Source: DASYLJ01 sp964404165 (GTDB lineage: Bacteria > Desulfobacterota > Binatia > DP-6). Taken from it: a DNA stretch of 64,000 bases. Location of the stretch: positions 19,193 to 83,192 of the forward strand of contig CAYOIZ010000028.1 of NCBI GenBank assembly GCA_964404165.1. Reading direction: 5' to 3'. Below the pieces are notes generated by a model. That model ran no database searches. It was not told the origin of the DNA and saw nothing but the letters and a program-made list of their open reading frames with translations. Below are positions 36,200 through 45,840 of the stretch, piece by piece. Made by a program: the position numbers and the translations under genes. Numbering within the stretch: position 1 is the stretch's first letter; every line of letters starts with the position of its first letter.

Positions 36200-36697
36200 T
36201 CAACCCTCCAACAAGCGCGGGAAGCCGCGCTCCAGGCAATCGACGATCTCGTCCCGGCACTGCCGGAACACATCCTCACTCTGCATGGCCGGGTCGTCGA
36301 TGTCACCCACATCGCCCGCCAGCTCCCGGAGGGTGAGGACGGGCTTGCCCGCCGCCTCGGGGAACCCCTCCAGCATCCGGCGCTGCTGATCCGTCATGAC
36401 CAGGATCAGGTCGGCCGCGGCCAGGAGGTGACCGTTGCGCTTCAGGTCGGTGGCCCCGGGCTTTGGCGGCTCGGGGATGCCGATGTCGCGGAGGACGAAC
36501 TTGGCGTCCAGGGACACCAGGCTGCCGTCACGGGCGAACGGGGCGATGCCGCCGGAGCTCACGTGCAGCGTATCGGCCAATCCGCGCTCGCGAACGAGCC
36601 GCAACAGCACCGCCTCGGCGATGATGCTGCGGCTCGTGTTCGCATGACAGACGATCAACACCCGCCGCGGCGCGGGCGCGGCGGGTGCAGTGCTCAC
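36200..36697 (-). CDS. Low-molecular-weight protein-tyrosine phosphatase / arsenate reductase-like
   Basis: A 165-residue protein with the P-loop CHANTSRS (CX5R) near the N terminus and the general-acid region DIDDPAM near residue 135, as in low-molecular-weight tyrosine phosphatases. No extra reductase cysteines typical of ArsC are obvious. The GTG start overlaps the SDR stop (GTGA). It follows a dehydrogenase and may be regulatory. Confidence 0.75.
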   Translation of the reverse strand: MSTAPAAPAPRRVLIVCHANTSRSIIAEAVLLRLVRERGLADTLHVSSGGIAPFARDGSLVSLDAKFVLRDIGIPEPPKPGATDLKRNGHLLAAADLILVMTDQQRRMLEGFPEAAGKPVLTLRELAGDVGDIDDPAMQSEDVFRQCRDEIVDCLERGFPRLLEG

Positions 36698-37635
36698 AGC
36701 CCCCCGGAGAAGATGTCGTTCATCGTCTCGGGCTTGGTGATGCCCTTGGCGAGCTCCGCCTTGAGGACGGTGCCGAGCGCGGCGGCGTCCCAGGTGGCGG
36801 CCTTCTCGTTCTGGATGCGGGCGGCCGAGTGCCAGCCCTTCATCGGCCACACGGTGCGGCCACCGACGCGGAACACCTGCTGGTTGACGCCCGCGGCGTC
36901 GTCGCTGGCGAGCCAGGCGACGAGCGGCGCCACGTTCTGCGGGCCCCAGATGTCGAACTCGCCCGGCGCGACCTCGCCGCCCATGAGGGCCGCGGTGGAC
37001 GGGGTGGCGTCGACGGTGAGACGGGTGCGCGCGACCGGCGCGATGGCGTTCGCCGTGACGCCGTACTTCTTCATCTCCTGGCCGATGATGAGGGCCATGG
37101 TGGCGACGGCGGCCTTGCAGGCGCCGTAGTTGCTCTGGCCGACGTTGCCGAGGAGGCCGGCGTCGGACGCGGTATTGATGATGCGCCCGTTCAGCACGTT
37201 CCCCTTCTTGTGCTCCTCGCGCCAGTACTCGCAGGCATGACGCGACATGGCGAAGGTGCCCTTCAGGTGCACCGCCACGACGGCGTCCCAGCTCTCCTCG
37301 TCCATGTTGAAGATCATGCGATCGCGGAGGATGCCGGCGTTGTTGACGACGATGTTGAGCTTGCCGAAGGTGTCGATGGCGCACTCGACGATGCGCTTCG
37401 CCGCCTTGAAGTCGGTGACGCTCTCGCCGTTGGCGATCGCCTCGCCGCCCATCTTCTTGATCTCGGAGACCACGTCCTGCGCGGGCGTGGCGGTGGCGCC
37501 GCCCGTGCCGTCGAAGTGTGCACCCAGGTCGTTCACGACGACCTTCGCACCGAGCTTGGCCATGAGCAGGGCTTCTTCCCTGCCGATACCCCGGCCAGAG
37601 CCGGTGACGATTGCAACCTTACCTTCGAGCAGCAT
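36694..37635 (-). CDS. SDR-family oxidoreductase (hydroxyacyl-CoA dehydrogenase-like)
   Basis: A 313-residue short-chain dehydrogenase. The cofactor motif TGSGRGIGREEA is at the N terminus, NNAG near residue 97, catalytic Ser in TASDAG, and Tyr/Lys in YGACK. The long insert after VVVNDLG (AHFDGTGG) and the C-terminal extension resemble the dehydrogenase half of multifunctional beta-oxidation proteins (HSD17B4-like). The ATG at 37635 is chosen for its AAAGGAGG ribosome-binding site; an upstream start adds nine unrelated residues. It is the first gene of a three-gene minus-strand unit. Confidence 0.82.
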   Translation of the reverse strand: MLLEGKVAIVTGSGRGIGREEALLMAKLGAKVVVNDLGAHFDGTGGATATPAQDVVSEIKKMGGEAIANGESVTDFKAAKRIVECAIDTFGKLNIVVNNAGILRDRMIFNMDEESWDAVVAVHLKGTFAMSRHACEYWREEHKKGNVLNGRIINTASDAGLLGNVGQSNYGACKAAVATMALIIGQEMKKYGVTANAIAPVARTRLTVDATPSTAALMGGEVAPGEFDIWGPQNVAPLVAWLASDDAAGVNQQVFRVGGRTVWPMKGWHSAARIQNEKAATWDAAALGTVLKAELAKGITKPETMNDIFSGGL

Positions 37636-37743
37636 CGGAACGCCTCCTTTGATTGTGGACAACCCGAAGTGTCTGCCCCACGCCCAAAGGCCTTGTCAAG
37701 GCGCGTTTGGCGCCCGTTCCGGGCTCCGATATGACCTCCGCCG

Positions 37744-38526
37744 GTGCGCCCGACGCTGCGATGGTTGAACGTCCTGGTGACGCTGGTGACGCTCGCCAGC
37801 GCCATCGCCGTCCTCTGGTCCGATCTGTTCGTGGCGGGGTACCGCACCCACTACGGCGACGCCCTGCCGTTCGTCCTGGGCTACCTGGCAATCCAGCTCT
37901 GGTTTCTCGTCGTCTTCGTCCGTGGCAACCGCTGGATGCCCTGGGTGGCCATCGCCAAGACCCTGGGCGCATACCTCTTCCTGCTCACCTTCGTGGTGGT
38001 CGGGCCGGCCTGGATGGCGGTCACGCCGGCGCGCTACGTCTACCTGCTCTTCGACTGGGGCCCCACCGTGAAGATCGGCCTCTTCGGCTTCGTCTTCCTC
38101 GGGCGCGGCGCCTGGAACACCTTCAACGCCTTCGTGCTGACCGAGGACTGGTGGCGGCCCCTGCGCATCACCCGCCCGCTGGTCGGCCGCCTCGGCACCC
38201 TGGTGCCGGTGACGCTCATCGTCACCTGTGTGTGGGCATTCTTCCAGCTGGTGCATCTCGACGCCGAGACGTTCTCCCCGGAGGCCGGCGAGGTGGCCCA
38301 CGTCATTCTCGCCGACCTCGACTGCGAGACGATCCGGACCCGCGACGGCCAGACCACGACCGACGTCCGGCAGCGCGGCACCGCCAAGTTCGAGGTCGAG
38401 ATCGCCTATGGCTGCGCGGCCACCCGCGTCATGGTGCGCGCCGAGGACGGCCGCTTCGGCACGGCCGTCGAGCCCCGGGGCGAATGCTGCGCCGATCGTT
38501 CCACGCCGCGCCCCAAAGTTTCTTGA
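37744..38526 (+). CDS. Polytopic membrane protein, unknown function
   Basis: A 260-residue protein with about five N-terminal TM helices (to about residue 170). A polar C-terminal domain holds four cysteines (DLDCETI, YGCAATR, GECCAD), suggesting an extracytoplasmic, disulfide-bonded tail. The start is GTG. No family was recognised. It lies 82 bp upstream of the RND-transglutaminase operon. Confidence 0.55.
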   Translation: MRPTLRWLNVLVTLVTLASAIAVLWSDLFVAGYRTHYGDALPFVLGYLAIQLWFLVVFVRGNRWMPWVAIAKTLGAYLFLLTFVVVGPAWMAVTPARYVYLLFDWGPTVKIGLFGFVFLGRGAWNTFNAFVLTEDWWRPLRITRPLVGRLGTLVPVTLIVTCVWAFFQLVHLDAETFSPEAGEVAHVILADLDCETIRTRDGQTTTDVRQRGTAKFEVEIAYGCAATRVMVRAEDGRFGTAVEPRGECCADRSTPRPKVS

Positions 38527-38607
38527 CAGTCCGGAAGCCGGCGGTGTGACGTCCGACACCGGGCGGCGCCTTGACCCCGGCCCCGGCCGGGGTGCTATGC
38601 CCCTGAT

Positions 38608-40923
38608 GTGACGGCGCTCGCGCGGCTCCTCATCCGACGACGTGTGTCGTTCGGCATCGGGCTCGCCGTGCTCACGCTGCTCGCGGCCTGGCGGGCGTTG
38701 CACCTCGAGTTCGATCTGTCCTTCCGGACGTTCTTCCTCGACGCCCCCGAAGATCCACTCGCCGCCCGCATGGCGGCGCAGTTCGGCGACACCGCGGGCT
38801 CGTCGCTGGTGGCCGTCGTGCAGGCCGACGACGTGCTGCGCCCCGACGTGCTCGCCGCCATCGCGCACGCCAGCGCCCGCGCCGACGCCCTCCCCCACGT
38901 CCGTCAGGTCCTGAGCCTCTCCACCGCCCCCTTCGTGCAGGGCGACGGCGACACCCTGTCGCTGACGCCGGTCACGCAGCGCCCCGACGCCGCGACGCTC
39001 CGCGCCGCCGTCCTCGCCGACCCGCTCTATGCGCGACGCCTCCTGTCGCCCGACGGCACGACGACGGTGATCGTGGCCCTCCTCGGTCGCGAGCATCGTG
39101 GTCTCGCCGCACGCGCCGAGACCATCGCGGCCTTCGAGGCGGCCGTCCGCGAGCCGCTGCCCGCCGGGGTCACGGTGCGGTTCACGGGCTACCCCGTCAC
39201 CGAGGCGGAGTACGCCCGCCTGGTCGTGCGCGGCTTCGCACTGGCGCAGGTGGTGGGGCTCGCCCTGATGGCGCTGACGCTCTGGTTCTCGTTCCGGACG
39301 CTCGCCGCCGTGGTGCTGCCGCTCCTCACCGTCGGCATCGCCACCATCCTCGTGCTCGGCCTGATGGAGCTCTGGGGCCAGCGGCTGACGTTCACCAACG
39401 CCACCGTCCCTCTCATGATGCTCGTCATCGGGGTCGCCGAGGTGTCGTTCTTCATCGCACGGCATTACGAAGAGGTCGGACGCCACGGCTGGTCTGCAGA
39501 CGTCACCGCCCAGGCCATGGCCGACGCGCTGTGGCCGGCGCTGGTCGCCGCCGGCACGACGAGCGCCGGCTTCATCGCCCTCGGCGCGAGCCACCTCGAG
39601 CTGACACGCGACTTCGGCTTCAACATGGCCGTCGCCGGGCTCGCCTCCTTCTTCGTCGCCGCCATCGTGATGCCGGGCGCGCTCGCGGCGATCGGCCCGC
39701 CCCCCGAGCGCGCGCTCCGCTGGGCGCAGACGGGGCCGCTGCGTCGGGTGCTCGAGCACGTCGCGTCGTTCACGGTGCGGCGACCGCGCCTGGTGCTGGC
39801 GGTGTCGCTCGTCACGGCCGCGATCGGTGCGTTCGGCGCCACCCGGATCACCGTCGAGCAGTACGCCACGCGCGAGCTGCCGCGCGATCATCCGCTGCTG
39901 GTGACGCAGGCGATCGTCGACGACACGCTGAGCGGCGTCTTCCAGACCTACGTCGGCGTCCGGGCGCGCGACGGCGGACCGATGACCCGCCCGGAGGTCA
40001 TGCGCCAGCTCGCCACGCTGCAGGAGTTCCTGGCGGCGCGACCCGAGGTGGTGCGGGCGTGGTCGGTGGTGGACTACGTCACCGCCATCCATCGCGCGGC
40101 GCACGGCGGCGTCGCCCCCGATCCACCCCTCCCGGCGGGGCACGACCTGGTGTCGCAGTATCTGCTCCTGCTGTCGCTGAGCCCCGACGGCTCCGACCTC
40201 GAGAGCCTGCTCGATCCGAGCGAGCGCTACGCCGCGGTGGCGCTCGGCACGACGGACCTCGGCACCGACCGGCTCCGTGTCCTACGACACGAGACCGACG
40301 CGTTCGTCCGCGATCGACTCGGCGACGATCTCGACGTCCGCTTCGTGGGCGACTACTGGGAGGTGTCGCGCGGCAACGACATGGTGGCGCGCGATCAGGC
40401 GGTGAGCCTGGTGGGCTCGCTCCTGTTGATCCTGCCCCTGGTCGGCATCTTCCTGCGCTCCGGGCGTCTCACGATGATCTGCATCCCGCCGAACGTCCTC
40501 CCGCTGCTCGCCACCCTCGGCCTGATGGGCTTCGCCGGCATCCCGCTGCGCACCAGCACGTCGATCGTCCTGCCGGTGTCGCTTGGCATCGCCGTCGACA
40601 CCACGACCCACTTCCTCACCCGGGTGCGCGAGGAGTGGCTCGCCGACCACGACTACCGCGGCGCCGTCCGCCGCGCGCTCATCGGCACGGGCTGGGGCAT
40701 GACGTCTTCCACGCTCGCGCTGGTGGTGGGGTTCTGCGCCTACCAGGTGCCCGAGTTCCAGTCGTTCCACGACGTCGGCCTCCTGGCCAGCTGGACGATG
40801 CTCGCGGCGCTGGCGGCGAACCTCTTCCTCACCCCCGCCCTCGTCCTCTGGCTCGAGCCGTTCGGTCCGGGCGACGTGGTGTCCGCGCCGTCGCATGCGG
40901 CGCACGCGAGGGCCGTGCGATGA
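38608..40923 (+). CDS. MMPL/RND-family transporter
   Basis: A 771-residue RND-type transporter with two six-helix blocks and two periplasmic loops. Features include DLSFRTFFLDAPEDPLAARM at the start of loop 1, the MLVIGVAEVSFFIARHYEEV helix and the PVSLGIAVDTTTHFLTRV helix with the proton-relay aspartate. Probably a lipid or hydrophobic-compound exporter. The start is GTG. It is the first of four genes joined by 4-bp overlaps. Confidence 0.85.
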   Translation: MTALARLLIRRRVSFGIGLAVLTLLAAWRALHLEFDLSFRTFFLDAPEDPLAARMAAQFGDTAGSSLVAVVQADDVLRPDVLAAIAHASARADALPHVRQVLSLSTAPFVQGDGDTLSLTPVTQRPDAATLRAAVLADPLYARRLLSPDGTTTVIVALLGREHRGLAARAETIAAFEAAVREPLPAGVTVRFTGYPVTEAEYARLVVRGFALAQVVGLALMALTLWFSFRTLAAVVLPLLTVGIATILVLGLMELWGQRLTFTNATVPLMMLVIGVAEVSFFIARHYEEVGRHGWSADVTAQAMADALWPALVAAGTTSAGFIALGASHLELTRDFGFNMAVAGLASFFVAAIVMPGALAAIGPPPERALRWAQTGPLRRVLEHVASFTVRRPRLVLAVSLVTAAIGAFGATRITVEQYATRELPRDHPLLVTQAIVDDTLSGVFQTYVGVRARDGGPMTRPEVMRQLATLQEFLAARPEVVRAWSVVDYVTAIHRAAHGGVAPDPPLPAGHDLVSQYLLLLSLSPDGSDLESLLDPSERYAAVALGTTDLGTDRLRVLRHETDAFVRDRLGDDLDVRFVGDYWEVSRGNDMVARDQAVSLVGSLLLILPLVGIFLRSGRLTMICIPPNVLPLLATLGLMGFAGIPLRTSTSIVLPVSLGIAVDTTTHFLTRVREEWLADHDYRGAVRRALIGTGWGMTSSTLALVVGFCAYQVPEFQSFHDVGLLASWTMLAALAANLFLTPALVLWLEPFGPGDVVSAPSHAAHARAVR

Positions 40924-41636
40924 CGCGCGACCAGTTCCTCGCCGACGGACGCTACTGCGACTGGCGCGACGCGGCGATCCTGGCTTGCGCACGCGAGGTG
41001 ACGGCCGGCCTGGCGACGCCGATCGACCGGGCCATCGCGCTGTTCCGCTTCGTCCGCGACGACGTGCGCTACACCTTCGGCCCGTGGGGCATCCCCGCCA
41101 CCGAGACGCTGCGGCGGCGCGAGGGCGTGTGCACCAACAAGGCGAACCTCCTCGTCGCGCTCTTCCGCGCCACCGGCATCCCCGCCGCCTTCGGGCTGCT
41201 CCAGGTCAACCCGCGCGAGTACTACGGCGTCGTCGCCCCGCCCTACCTGAAGCCGTTCGTGTCGGATCGCTCGCTGCACGTCTATGCCGCCGCCCGTCTC
41301 GACGACGCCTGGGTGCGCTGCGATCCCTCCACCGACCGCGAGATCGCGTCGAAGACCGCGCACTACTGCCGCCAGACCCAGCTCATCGAGTGGGACGGAC
41401 GACAGGACGCGCTCGACTTCCTCCAGCCGCAGCACGTCTACGCCGACCTCGGGCTCCGCGCCTGCATCGACGACCTCCTCGACAAACCCGCCCGCCACGC
41501 GCAGCCCGAGACGCTGGCCGCCATCAACGACTACGTCCTCTTCATCCGGACCAGCCCGCCCTTCGCGAGCGCCGAGGCACTGATCGCCCACTACGCGCGC
41601 GAGCGCGGCATCGTTCCCGGCGAGCCGACGTCGTGA
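40920..41636 (+). CDS. Transglutaminase-like cysteine peptidase-fold protein
   Basis: A 238-residue protein of the transglutaminase-like superfamily. The catalytic Cys is in REGVCTNKANLLVALFRATG, His in SLHVYAAARL and Asp in CDPSTDREI. It has no signal peptide or TM helix, so it is probably cytoplasmic. Its position between an RND transporter and a histidine kinase, with coupled starts, suggests processing or modification of a substrate linked to that transporter. Confidence 0.75.
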   Translation: MTRDQFLADGRYCDWRDAAILACAREVTAGLATPIDRAIALFRFVRDDVRYTFGPWGIPATETLRRREGVCTNKANLLVALFRATGIPAAFGLLQVNPREYYGVVAPPYLKPFVSDRSLHVYAAARLDDAWVRCDPSTDREIASKTAHYCRQTQLIEWDGRQDALDFLQPQHVYADLGLRACIDDLLDKPARHAQPETLAAINDYVLFIRTSPPFASAEALIAHYARERGIVPGEPTS

Positions 41637-42979
41637 TCCGCGCGACGCCCACGACCGCCGACGTGCGCAGCGCGGTGCTGGCCGCGGCGTGGGCCTTCGT
41701 CGGCTTCGGTCTCTACGTCACCGCGATCGACGCCTCGGGCTGGATCACCTTCCCGTTGCTGCCGGTGCTCGCCATCTTCGCCACCCTGGCACTCGTCAAC
41801 GTCGTGCTGGCACGCTTCGCCGACGTCTGGGCCGGCCCGGCGTGGACGGCGTGGGCGTATGAAGGCTTCCACGCCGCCGCGCTCACCGTCGTCGTCTACT
41901 TCTTCGGCGGCATGTCGCTCGGCGTCTTCGTGGTCGTGTACTCGTTCCTGGTCGTGCACACCGAGGTGCTGCGACCCGACGCCTCGGTGTACGTCACCGC
42001 CAACCTCTGCGCGCTCTGCTACGCCGTGCTGGCGACGCTCGAGCACTTCGGGTGGGTCGAGAGCCGCTACGGCCTGCAGGTGCCCTTCACCGCCGGGAAC
42101 CGGCTCGCCGTCGTGTCGTTCGCGACGATCTCGTTCAACTTCCTCGCCCTCTACGCCAGCCGTCACGGCACGCAGCTGCGTCGCATGGCATCGCGGCTCG
42201 AGCAGATGGTCACCGACCGCACCGCCGACCTCGAGCGCACCAACCGAGAGCTCACCGCCACCGCGGCGGCGCTCGAGACCAAGCAGGAGGAGGTGCAGTC
42301 CTTCGTCTACACGGTCACGCACGACGTCAAGAATCCGCTGAACGCCATCGTGATGCTCACCGACCTCGTCCTCGAGGAGGACGGCGCGCGGCTCGGGCCC
42401 GAGGCGCGCGGCCGCCTCGAGCGCGTGCTCCGCACCGCGGAGCACACCGAGGACATGATCCGCGACCTGCTCGGGCTCTTCCGCGTGACGTCGCGTGCCG
42501 AGCCCCCCACCTGGGTCGATCTCGACACGCTGGCGCACACCACCCTCGAGACGCTGCGCCCGCAGCTCGACGCGAAGGGCATCCACGTCGACCTCGCGCC
42601 GCTGCCGCAGGTCTGGGGCGAGCCCAGCAAGCTCGGCCACCTCCTCGCCAACCTGCTCGGCAACGCGGTCAAATACGTGTCCGCGCAGCAGGGCCGGGTG
42701 ACGGTCTCGGGCGAGCTCCGTGACGGGCAGGCGGTCCTGACGGTGCGCGACAACGGCATCGGCATCGACCCGGTGTACCACCGCCGCATCTTCGAGCCGT
42801 TCGGTCGCGTGCCCGGCCCGCAGCAGCTGGTCGACGGCCACGAGGTGGCAGGCTCGGGCGTCGGCCTCGCCATCGTGCAGCAGATCGCGCGCGCGCACGG
42901 CGGCAGCGTCGTCGTCGAGTCGGCCGCCGGCGCGGGCAGCACGTTCCACGTCCGCCTGCCGCACGGGCCGCGGCCATGA
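41633..42979 (+). CDS. Membrane sensor histidine kinase
   Basis: A 448-residue kinase. About six N-terminal TM helices (to about residue 175) lead into a coiled coil (RRMASRLEQMVTDRTADLER), a HisKA domain with H-box VTHDVKNPLNAI and an HATPase domain (GNAVKYV, DNGIGIDP, GSGVGLAIV). The sensor domain is embedded in the membrane with only short loops, as for hydrophobic or membrane signals. The GTG start is coupled to the transglutaminase stop. The receiver gene follows immediately. Confidence 0.85.
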   Translation: MIRATPTTADVRSAVLAAAWAFVGFGLYVTAIDASGWITFPLLPVLAIFATLALVNVVLARFADVWAGPAWTAWAYEGFHAAALTVVVYFFGGMSLGVFVVVYSFLVVHTEVLRPDASVYVTANLCALCYAVLATLEHFGWVESRYGLQVPFTAGNRLAVVSFATISFNFLALYASRHGTQLRRMASRLEQMVTDRTADLERTNRELTATAAALETKQEEVQSFVYTVTHDVKNPLNAIVMLTDLVLEEDGARLGPEARGRLERVLRTAEHTEDMIRDLLGLFRVTSRAEPPTWVDLDTLAHTTLETLRPQLDAKGIHVDLAPLPQVWGEPSKLGHLLANLLGNAVKYVSAQQGRVTVSGELRDGQAVLTVRDNGIGIDPVYHRRIFEPFGRVPGPQQLVDGHEVAGSGVGLAIVQQIARAHGGSVVVESAAGAGSTFHVRLPHGPRP

Positions 42980-43374
42980 GCGCAACGCGCCGCCGCGTCC
43001 TCGTCGTCGACGACAACCCCGGCTATCTCGACGTCATCCGCACCATCCTCCGCGACGACGAGCACGGCATCGACATGGAGGTCGCCGAGACCGGCACCGC
43101 GGCGGTCGCCCTCCTGCGCGACCGTCCGCCCGACGCCCTGCCGGCGGTGGTCTTCCTCGACTTCCACCTGCCCGATCTCACCGCGCCCGAGGTGCTCCGG
43201 CGCCTGCGTGCGCTTCCCACGCTGCGCGACGTGCGCGTCATCGTGATGAGCCAGTCGGAGTGGGACGCCGATCGTCGCGCCGCGCTCGACGCCGGGGCCC
43301 AGGGATTCTTCGCGAAGCCCTCGCGCGCCCAGGCGTTGCGCGACCTGCTCCTCGCCCACCTGCCGCCGGCGTGA
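42976..43374 (+). CDS. Single-domain response regulator
   Basis: A 132-residue CheY-like receiver without an output domain. The acidic pair is VVDDNP, the phosphoacceptor Asp is in VFLDFHLPDL, and the Lys is in FFAKPS. It is coupled by ATGA to the kinase gene, so it is the cognate phosphate acceptor, likely acting through protein-protein contact. Confidence 0.87.
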   Translation: MSATRRRVLVVDDNPGYLDVIRTILRDDEHGIDMEVAETGTAAVALLRDRPPDALPAVVFLDFHLPDLTAPEVLRRLRALPTLRDVRVIVMSQSEWDADRRAALDAGAQGFFAKPSRAQALRDLLLAHLPPA

Positions 43375-43465
43375 CGCCCGCGTCGGAGCCCGTCCAGGGT
43401 CGAATCGGGTGAGAGAACGGGCCGGGGGCGGCACGTTTCCCCGGACGGGCTCCGACGCGGGCGTC
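43373..43465. terminator. 23-bp perfect inverted repeat between convergent genes
   Basis: The arm 43373-43395 (beginning GACGCCCGCGTCGG) is repeated in perfect reverse complement at 43443-43465, separated by 47 bp. It starts over the receiver stop codon and ends 2 bp before the stop of the convergent RND gene. It probably serves as a two-way terminator or RNA-stabilising stem. Confidence 0.65.
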
Positions 43466-43467
43466 CC

Positions 43468-45837
43468 TCAGGCGATGACGTGCAGGTGCTTGCCTCCGTC
43501 GGCCGTCACCACCACCGATTTCGCCGCGCCACGCGCTAGAAACACCGGGCGCAGCAACATGACGATGGCCGGCAGCACCACCAGCGCGCCCGCCGACGAG
43601 ACCAGCATCGCCAGCGCCACCAGCGACCCCAGCCGCACGTGGACGGCGAAGCCCGAGAAGCACAGCGTCGCGTAGCCGAACGCGATCGCGGACGACACGA
43701 ACAGGATCGCCTTGCCGGACGTCGCCAGGGCGTGCCCCACCGCCTCGCCCAGGTCCGTCGTCGCGGCCCGCTCCTCGCGAATCCGGAAGAGCAGGTACAT
43801 GGCGTAGTCGGCGCCGATGCCGACGGCCATCGCCGAGATCACCGCCGTCATGCTGTCGAGCGGGATGCCGAACAGCCCCATCACTCCGAAGTTGACGGCG
43901 ACGGCCAGCGCCAGCGGCACCGCCACCAGCAGCCCGGCAAGCAGCGAGCGCAGCAGGATCGCCGAGATCACCACCGTGATGACGGCGATCTGGACGATGT
44001 TGCGCAGCTTGCCCTGCACCATCACCTCGTTCGTCGCCGCCGTCGACGCGAGCGTGCCCGTGTAGCGCACGACGTAGCCGGGCGGGAAGATGCTGTGCAC
44101 GAGGTGGTCGGCGGTGGCGATGAGCCGCTCGCCGAACCGCGTGTCGTCGTCGTGCACCAGGAGACGGACCTTGGCGATGCGGTGCGCGGGATCGATGATG
44201 GTGTCGAAGTCCTCACCGCCCCCCGACATCGAGTAGAGCAGCAGGTACTGCGCCGTGAGCTCGCGCGTGTCGGGCAGCGCGCCGGCGTCGGGCCGGTCGG
44301 CGTTCATCGCGGCGTGCATCTTGGCGATGAAGTCGACGTACGACGTCACCTTGCCGACACCGGGCTCGGCGGCGAGCCGTTTCTGCACCACCGAGATGGC
44401 GCGCAGGATCGCGGGCTCCTCCATGGACCCCTCGCCCTGTCCCTCGACGAGGAGGATCAGCGTGTTGGTGCCCGAGAAGTGCCGGTTGATGGCGGAATCC
44501 TCGACCCGTACCGGGTCGGTCGGCCGGAACTGCCCCTTGACGCTCTGGCCGACCTGCACCCGCGCCGCGAGCGCCGCGCAGAGGAGGACGAGCAGCACGC
44601 TCCCGCCGACGACGGCCACCGGCCGCGTGCGCGCGGCGGACGATGCGCCGTCGATCAGGCGATCGAGGAGGGGATGCGCCGCCGCCTCGCGCTCGCGCTC
44701 GTGCCGGCGGGGTGCGGGCAGCATGGCGCGGACGGCCGGGATCAGCGTCATCTCGATCACCATCGCCGACAGGATGCCGAAGCCGGTGAAGAGCCCGAAC
44801 GTCCGCACCGTCGCCGTCCCGAAGGTCACGAGCGAGCAGAACGACAGCGCCGCCACGCTGCCGGCGGCGAGCATCACGGGCCCCACCCGGACCAGGCTCG
44901 CCACCACCGCCTCGTGCACGTCGCCGACGCGATCGAACTCCTCGTAGAAGCGCTTCAGCACCTGCACCGCGTGGCCCGCGGCCACCGCCAGGATCAGGAT
45001 CGGCGTCGTGGTGTTGAACGGGTCGAGCGAGACGTGCATCAGCCCCATCAGGCCGAGCGCCCAGAACACCGACATGAGGCCGGTCGCCAGCGGCAGGAAC
45101 AGCGCCTGCAACGTGCGGAACGCGTCGTAGTGCACCAGCCCGATGACGACCAGCGCGAGCGGGAAGAAATAGACCATGCGGCTGGCGTAGTCGCTGAGCT
45201 GCGCCAGGAAGACGACCAGGCCGGAGAGGCGGACGTCGAACGTGCCGTCCTGCTCCTCGGCCAACGCCTGCAGCACCGCCGCGTGGAGCTGACGATAGCC
45301 CGGCGTCTGTGGCGTGAGCTCGAAGCTCGCCTGCACCGCCGCCGCCGAGCCGTCCTCGGCCACCAGCGTGCCGACGTAGGCGTCGTTGGCGAAGGCGCGC
45401 TCGCGCACCGCCGCGGCGCCCGCGGCGTCGGTCGGGGGCTCGGCCATGATGCGCGTCACCTCGAGACCGTCGGCCGTGCCCCGGATGTCCTTCACCTGCG
45501 GGGCGGCCAGGCTCTGCACCAGGGCGGGATTCGCGCCCGGCACCTTGCGCAGCCGCTCGGTGATGCGCGCGAGCTTGGTCAGGAACGCCGGCGTGAAGAC
45601 GTTGCGGTCGTGCGGGAAGAGCCCGACCACCACCAGGTTCTTGTCGCCGAAGAGCCGGTGCACCTCGTTGAGCGTCTGGATGTAGGGATGCGCCTGCGGC
45701 ACCTGCGCGTCGGGGTCGACTTCGACGTGGAGGCGGGTGGCAGCGACGGTGAGCAATGCGGTGGCGACGAGGACGCCGCCCAGGACGGCCCAGCGATGCC
45801 GGATCACCCACCGAGCGTAGATCTCGATGGCGGACAT
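43468..45837 (-). CDS. MMPL/RND-family exporter downstream of acyl synthase 1
   Basis: A 789-residue RND transporter of the HpnN/MMPL type with two TM blocks and two periplasmic loops. TM motifs include ILILAVAAGHAVQVLKRFYE and AMAVGIGADYAMYLLFRIRE (proton-relay Asp). It starts 3 bp after the stop of acyl synthase 1, so the two are one operon under the sigma-54 promoter at 46591-46606. This pairing suggests export of the synthase's lipid product. Confidence 0.85.
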   Translation of the reverse strand: MSAIEIYARWVIRHRWAVLGGVLVATALLTVAATRLHVEVDPDAQVPQAHPYIQTLNEVHRLFGDKNLVVVGLFPHDRNVFTPAFLTKLARITERLRKVPGANPALVQSLAAPQVKDIRGTADGLEVTRIMAEPPTDAAGAAAVRERAFANDAYVGTLVAEDGSAAAVQASFELTPQTPGYRQLHAAVLQALAEEQDGTFDVRLSGLVVFLAQLSDYASRMVYFFPLALVVIGLVHYDAFRTLQALFLPLATGLMSVFWALGLMGLMHVSLDPFNTTTPILILAVAAGHAVQVLKRFYEEFDRVGDVHEAVVASLVRVGPVMLAAGSVAALSFCSLVTFGTATVRTFGLFTGFGILSAMVIEMTLIPAVRAMLPAPRRHEREREAAAHPLLDRLIDGASSAARTRPVAVVGGSVLLVLLCAALAARVQVGQSVKGQFRPTDPVRVEDSAINRHFSGTNTLILLVEGQGEGSMEEPAILRAISVVQKRLAAEPGVGKVTSYVDFIAKMHAAMNADRPDAGALPDTRELTAQYLLLYSMSGGGEDFDTIIDPAHRIAKVRLLVHDDDTRFGERLIATADHLVHSIFPPGYVVRYTGTLASTAATNEVMVQGKLRNIVQIAVITVVISAILLRSLLAGLLVAVPLALAVAVNFGVMGLFGIPLDSMTAVISAMAVGIGADYAMYLLFRIREERAATTDLGEAVGHALATSGKAILFVSSAIAFGYATLCFSGFAVHVRLGSLVALAMLVSSAGALVVLPAIVMLLRPVFLARGAAKSVVVTADGGKHLHVIA

Positions 45838-45840
45838 GGC

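Noticed and set aside
38523..38528. TTGACA as promoter of the RND-transglutaminase operon
   Set aside because: It overlaps the end of the preceding gene and no -10 element is found at proper spacing.
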